A stretch of DNA of 64,000 bases, taken from Luteitalea sp. TBR-22 (GTDB taxonomy: Bacteria; Acidobacteriota; Vicinamibacteria; Vicinamibacterales; Vicinamibacteraceae). Shown here piece by piece: positions 62,191-64,000 of this stretch. The stretch is taken from positions 2,440,501 through 2,504,500 of the forward strand of contig NZ_AP024452.1 in NCBI RefSeq assembly GCF_016865485.1, written 5' to 3'. Within the stretch, counting starts at the first letter, position 1, and each line of letters begins with the position of its first letter. Both the position numbers and the translations under genes were made by a program. The notes under the pieces were generated by a model that was not told the origin of the DNA, made no database searches, and worked only from the letters and a program-made list of their open reading frames with translations.

Positions 62191-63411
62191 CCTGCGGTAG
62201 CGCGTCGCCACGTAGTCCTCGACCAGCGCCTGGAACTGCGCCGAGAGTTCCTCATACGTGCCGCGCAGCGTCATCGCGTGCCGGCCATCGATGAAGACGG
62301 GGCAGTTGGGCGCTTCGCCCGTGCCGGGCAGCGAGATGCCGATGTTGGCCGCCTTGGACTCGCCCGGGCCGTTCACCACGCACCCCATCACGGCGAGGGT
62401 CATCTCCTCGACGCCCTCGTACTCCTGCTTCCAGGTCGGCATCCGTTCGCGGATGTAACCCTGGATGCGCTCGGCCAGTTCCTGGAAGGTGGTGCTGGTG
62501 GTGCGGCCGCACCCGGGACAGGCGGTCACGCTCGGACTGAAGGCCCGCAGGCCGAGGGCCTGCAGGATCTCGCATGCCGCGTAGACCTCCTCGCAGCGAT
62601 CGCCGTCGGGCCGCGGCGTCAACGACACGCGGATCGTGTCGCCGATGCCCTCGTGCAGCAGGACGCCCATCGCGGTCGACGACCACACCAGGCCCTTCAT
62701 GCCCATGCCCGCCTCGGTGAGCCCGAGGTGGAGCGGCTGGCGCGTCGCCCGGGCGAGCCGACGGTAGACGTCGATCAGATGGAGCGGCCGCGACACCTTG
62801 CACGAGATGATGATCTGGTCCTCGCGCAACCCGGCCTCGAGCGCCAGCTCGGTCGAGGTGACGGCCGACTCCACCATGCAGTCGTTCAGGATCTCGTCCG
62901 ACGACTTGCCGAGGTTGCCGTCGGTGTTCTCCTGCATGCGGCGCATCACCAGTTCCTGGTTCAGCGACCCACCGTTGACGCCGATCCGCACGGGCTTGTC
63001 GTGCTCGCGCGCCACGGCACAGATCATCGCGAACTGCTCGTCGCGCCGCGCGCCGGTGCCGACGTTCCCCGGGTTGATCCGGTACTTGTCCAGCGCCCTG
63101 GCGCACTCGGGATATCGCGTCAGCAGCAGGTGACCGTTGTAGTGGAAGTCGCCGACGATCGGGACCGTGCAGCCCTGGTCGAGCAGCCGGCGCTTGATTT
63201 CGGGGACCGCGGCGGCCGCTTCGGGCACGTTGACGGTGACGCGGACGATCTCCGAGCCGGCGGCCGCGAGCGCCGCGACCTGGGACACCGTCCCGGCGAC
63301 GTCGGCGGTGTCGGTGTTGGTCATCGACTGGACGACGACCGGGGCGCCCCCGCCGACCTGGACGTGGCCGACCTTGACGCCGATGGTGCGATGGAGACGA
63401 GCGATGGTCAT
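62173..63411 (-). CDS. ispG: (E)-4-hydroxy-3-methylbut-2-enyl-diphosphate synthase
   Basis: 412 aa. [18 protein letters not shown] at the N-terminus, YRINPGNVG in the barrel, and the C-terminal [4Fe-4S] motifs ACPGCGRTT and [12 protein letters not shown] give full-length bacterial IspG (GcpE). It converts MEcPP to HMBPP in the MEP isoprenoid pathway. The ATG overlaps the PilZ stop by four bases (ATGA), so it is translated from the PilZ mRNA. The C-terminal Leu-Thr-Leu-Asp-Val is encoded by 7-bp repeat units, a possible late extension of the protein. Confidence 0.95.
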   Translation of the reverse strand: MTIARLHRTIGVKVGHVQVGGGAPVVVQSMTNTDTADVAGTVSQVAALAAAGSEIVRVTVNVPEAAAAVPEIKRRLLDQGCTVPIVGDFHYNGHLLLTRYPECARALDKYRINPGNVGTGARRDEQFAMICAVAREHDKPVRIGVNGGSLNQELVMRRMQENTDGNLGKSSDEILNDCMVESAVTSTELALEAGLREDQIIISCKVSRPLHLIDVYRRLARATRQPLHLGLTEAGMGMKGLVWSSTAMGVLLHEGIGDTIRVSLTPRPDGDRCEEVYAACEILQALGLRAFSPSVTACPGCGRTTSTTFQELAERIQGYIRERMPTWKQEYEGVEEMTLAVMGCVVNGPGESKAANIGISLPGTGEAPNCPVFIDGRHAMTLRGTYEELSAQFQALVEDYVATRYRRLTLDV

Positions 63412-63791
63412 GAATGGTCCTGCAAGAGGGTGACGCGGGGGGCGTCGAGGGCCTGCAGCAGCGCCGACAACTGTGCGGCGTGCGCGGGCGACACGTGCTG
63501 GAACGCCACTCCCGCCAGGCACGCCGGCGGCTCGCCATAGCGCACGGCGAGGATCAGGCGACTGTGGGCGACGTGTCCGTCGAGCGGCCCGATGGTCGTC
63601 GCACCGGCACCGAGGGTGAAGCGCAGCGAATCGCCCGCCGCGAGCGGCCGCGTCGATGCCACGACCATCCCACCGGCACTCAGCTCGTGGACCCGCCACG
63701 GCTCGTCCTCGCCCTGCACGACGGCGTGGCAGGCGATGGTGACCGGCCGGCGATCGGCCCGGCGACGGTCGGGCGTCCACGAATCCGGCAT
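63408..63791 (-). CDS. PilZ domain protein
   Basis: 127 aa from the ATG at 63791, seven bases after a TAGGCT hexamer; an ATG at 63797 would add two residues. The c-di-GMP-binding signatures are recognisable: RRRADRRPV (RxxxR) near the N-terminus and [10 protein letters not shown] (usually D/NxSxxG; Glu replaces Asp) about 20 residues later, followed by barrel strands. It is probably a c-di-GMP receptor, though the first residue of the second motif is altered. It overlaps ispG by four bases, an unusual pairing of a signalling and a biosynthetic gene. Confidence 0.78.
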   Translation of the reverse strand: MPDSWTPDRRRADRRPVTIACHAVVQGEDEPWRVHELSAGGMVVASTRPLAAGDSLRFTLGAGATTIGPLDGHVAHSRLILAVRYGEPPACLAGVAFQHVSPAHAAQLSALLQALDAPRVTLLQDHS

Positions 63792-63798
63792 CACCATC

Positions 63799-63804
63799 AG
63801 CCTA
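63799..63804 (-). promoter_or_regulatory. -10 hexamer of PilZ-ispG unit (leaderless)
   Basis: TAGGCT on the minus strand, 7 nt before ATG 63791. It overlaps the stop codon of the upstream hypothetical gene. Confidence 0.4.
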
Positions 63805-64000
63805 GCGGCGACCGTCCTCGAGGCGGGTCCGCGCGCTGCGATGCAGGTCGAGCACGTGCGGCCCGAGCTGCTTGCTCAGGAACACCTTGGACTCGAGGTT
63901 CTCGATCGGGTTGGGCGCGTACTTGATCACGTTGAAGTGCAGGTTGGCCAGCGTGCCGCGCATCTCGTAGTGGCGGTTCTTCGTCTTGACGACCACTTCA
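63802..64000 (-). CDS. Hypothetical protein, C-terminal part (5' truncated by window)
   Basis: The frame is open to the window edge (Glu-Val-Val-Val-Lys at the edge), so the true start lies outside. About 65 residues are visible: basic, with KNRHYEMRGTLANLHFNVIK and a NLESKVFLSKQLGPHVLDLHR stretch. There are no recognised motifs. It lies upstream of PilZ on the same strand with 10 bp between its stop and ATG 63791, so it may belong to the same unit. Function unknown. Confidence 0.5.
   Translation of the reverse strand, partial: EVVVKTKNRHYEMRGTLANLHFNVIKYAPNPIENLESKVFLSKQLGPHVLDLHRSARTRLEDGRR

Overview
The window is a dense, very GC-rich bacterial chromosome segment with short intergenic gaps. 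No rRNA, tRNA, CRISPR array, insertion sequence or prophage was seen. The Gram-negative outer-membrane machinery (tamA-tamB), POT peptide transporter, MacB/FtsX-type permeases without a linked ATPase, PIG-L hydrolase, IPT/TIG surface proteins and overall gene style suggest an Acidobacteriota member close to the Vicinamibacteria (Luteitalea-like). This is an inference from gene content, not a phylogeny.

Layout. 1-7.6 kb: 3' end of metX, a secreted PIG-L hydrolase, a convergent Trm112/DUF2264 pair, a TPR protein and a secreted dimeric-barrel protein. 7.9-10.6 kb: matB-matC (malonate activation and uptake). 10.7-14.5 kb: QueD-like synthase, a membrane-anchored PHP phosphoesterase and an Asp-box sialidase-fold protein. 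14.6-19.5 kb: a stand-alone LigD-type 3'-phosphoesterase, then a translationally coupled pgi-zwf-pgl operon. 19.5-21.7 kb: a GMC flavoprotein dehydrogenase with its small subunit. 21.8-26.9 kb: a phosphodiesterase, an esterase, two MacB-type permeases and a divergent HlyD-type adaptor. 27-33.3 kb: ppc, a POT transporter, a four-helix-bundle gene inside a repeat-bounded cassette, a ferredoxin and an SDR epimerase. 33.4-36.9 kb: a degenerate ATP-grasp protein, YggX, a DHA2 efflux pump and a KGG stress protein. 36.9-43.6 kb: tamA-tamB. 43.6-49.2 kb: another MacB-type permease, tag, an HD-GYP protein, a GH13 sugar phosphorylase and a DsbD-N-like protein. 49.2-56.2 kb: a molybdopterin oxidoreductase, an N-acyl-D-amino-acid deacylase lipoprotein, a type II NADH dehydrogenase, a DUF3810 protein and a DUF4097 lipoprotein. 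56.5-62.1 kb: two tandem IPT/TIG surface proteins with nearly identical C-terminal halves. 62.2-64 kb: ispG, a PilZ protein and a partial hypothetical gene.

Three window-wide signals stand out. (i) Intergenic arrays of degenerate 7-bp units with a different sequence at each locus, several running through stop codons. One mirrored pair brackets the four-helix-bundle gene and another brackets a small palindromic element. (ii) Thirteen genes have a TANNNT hexamer only 5-8 nt before the start codon and no evident Shine-Dalgarno, which implies leaderless transcripts. This was used to choose several starts. (iii) A 1,320-bp near-identical direct repeat between the two TIG genes, suggesting gene conversion.
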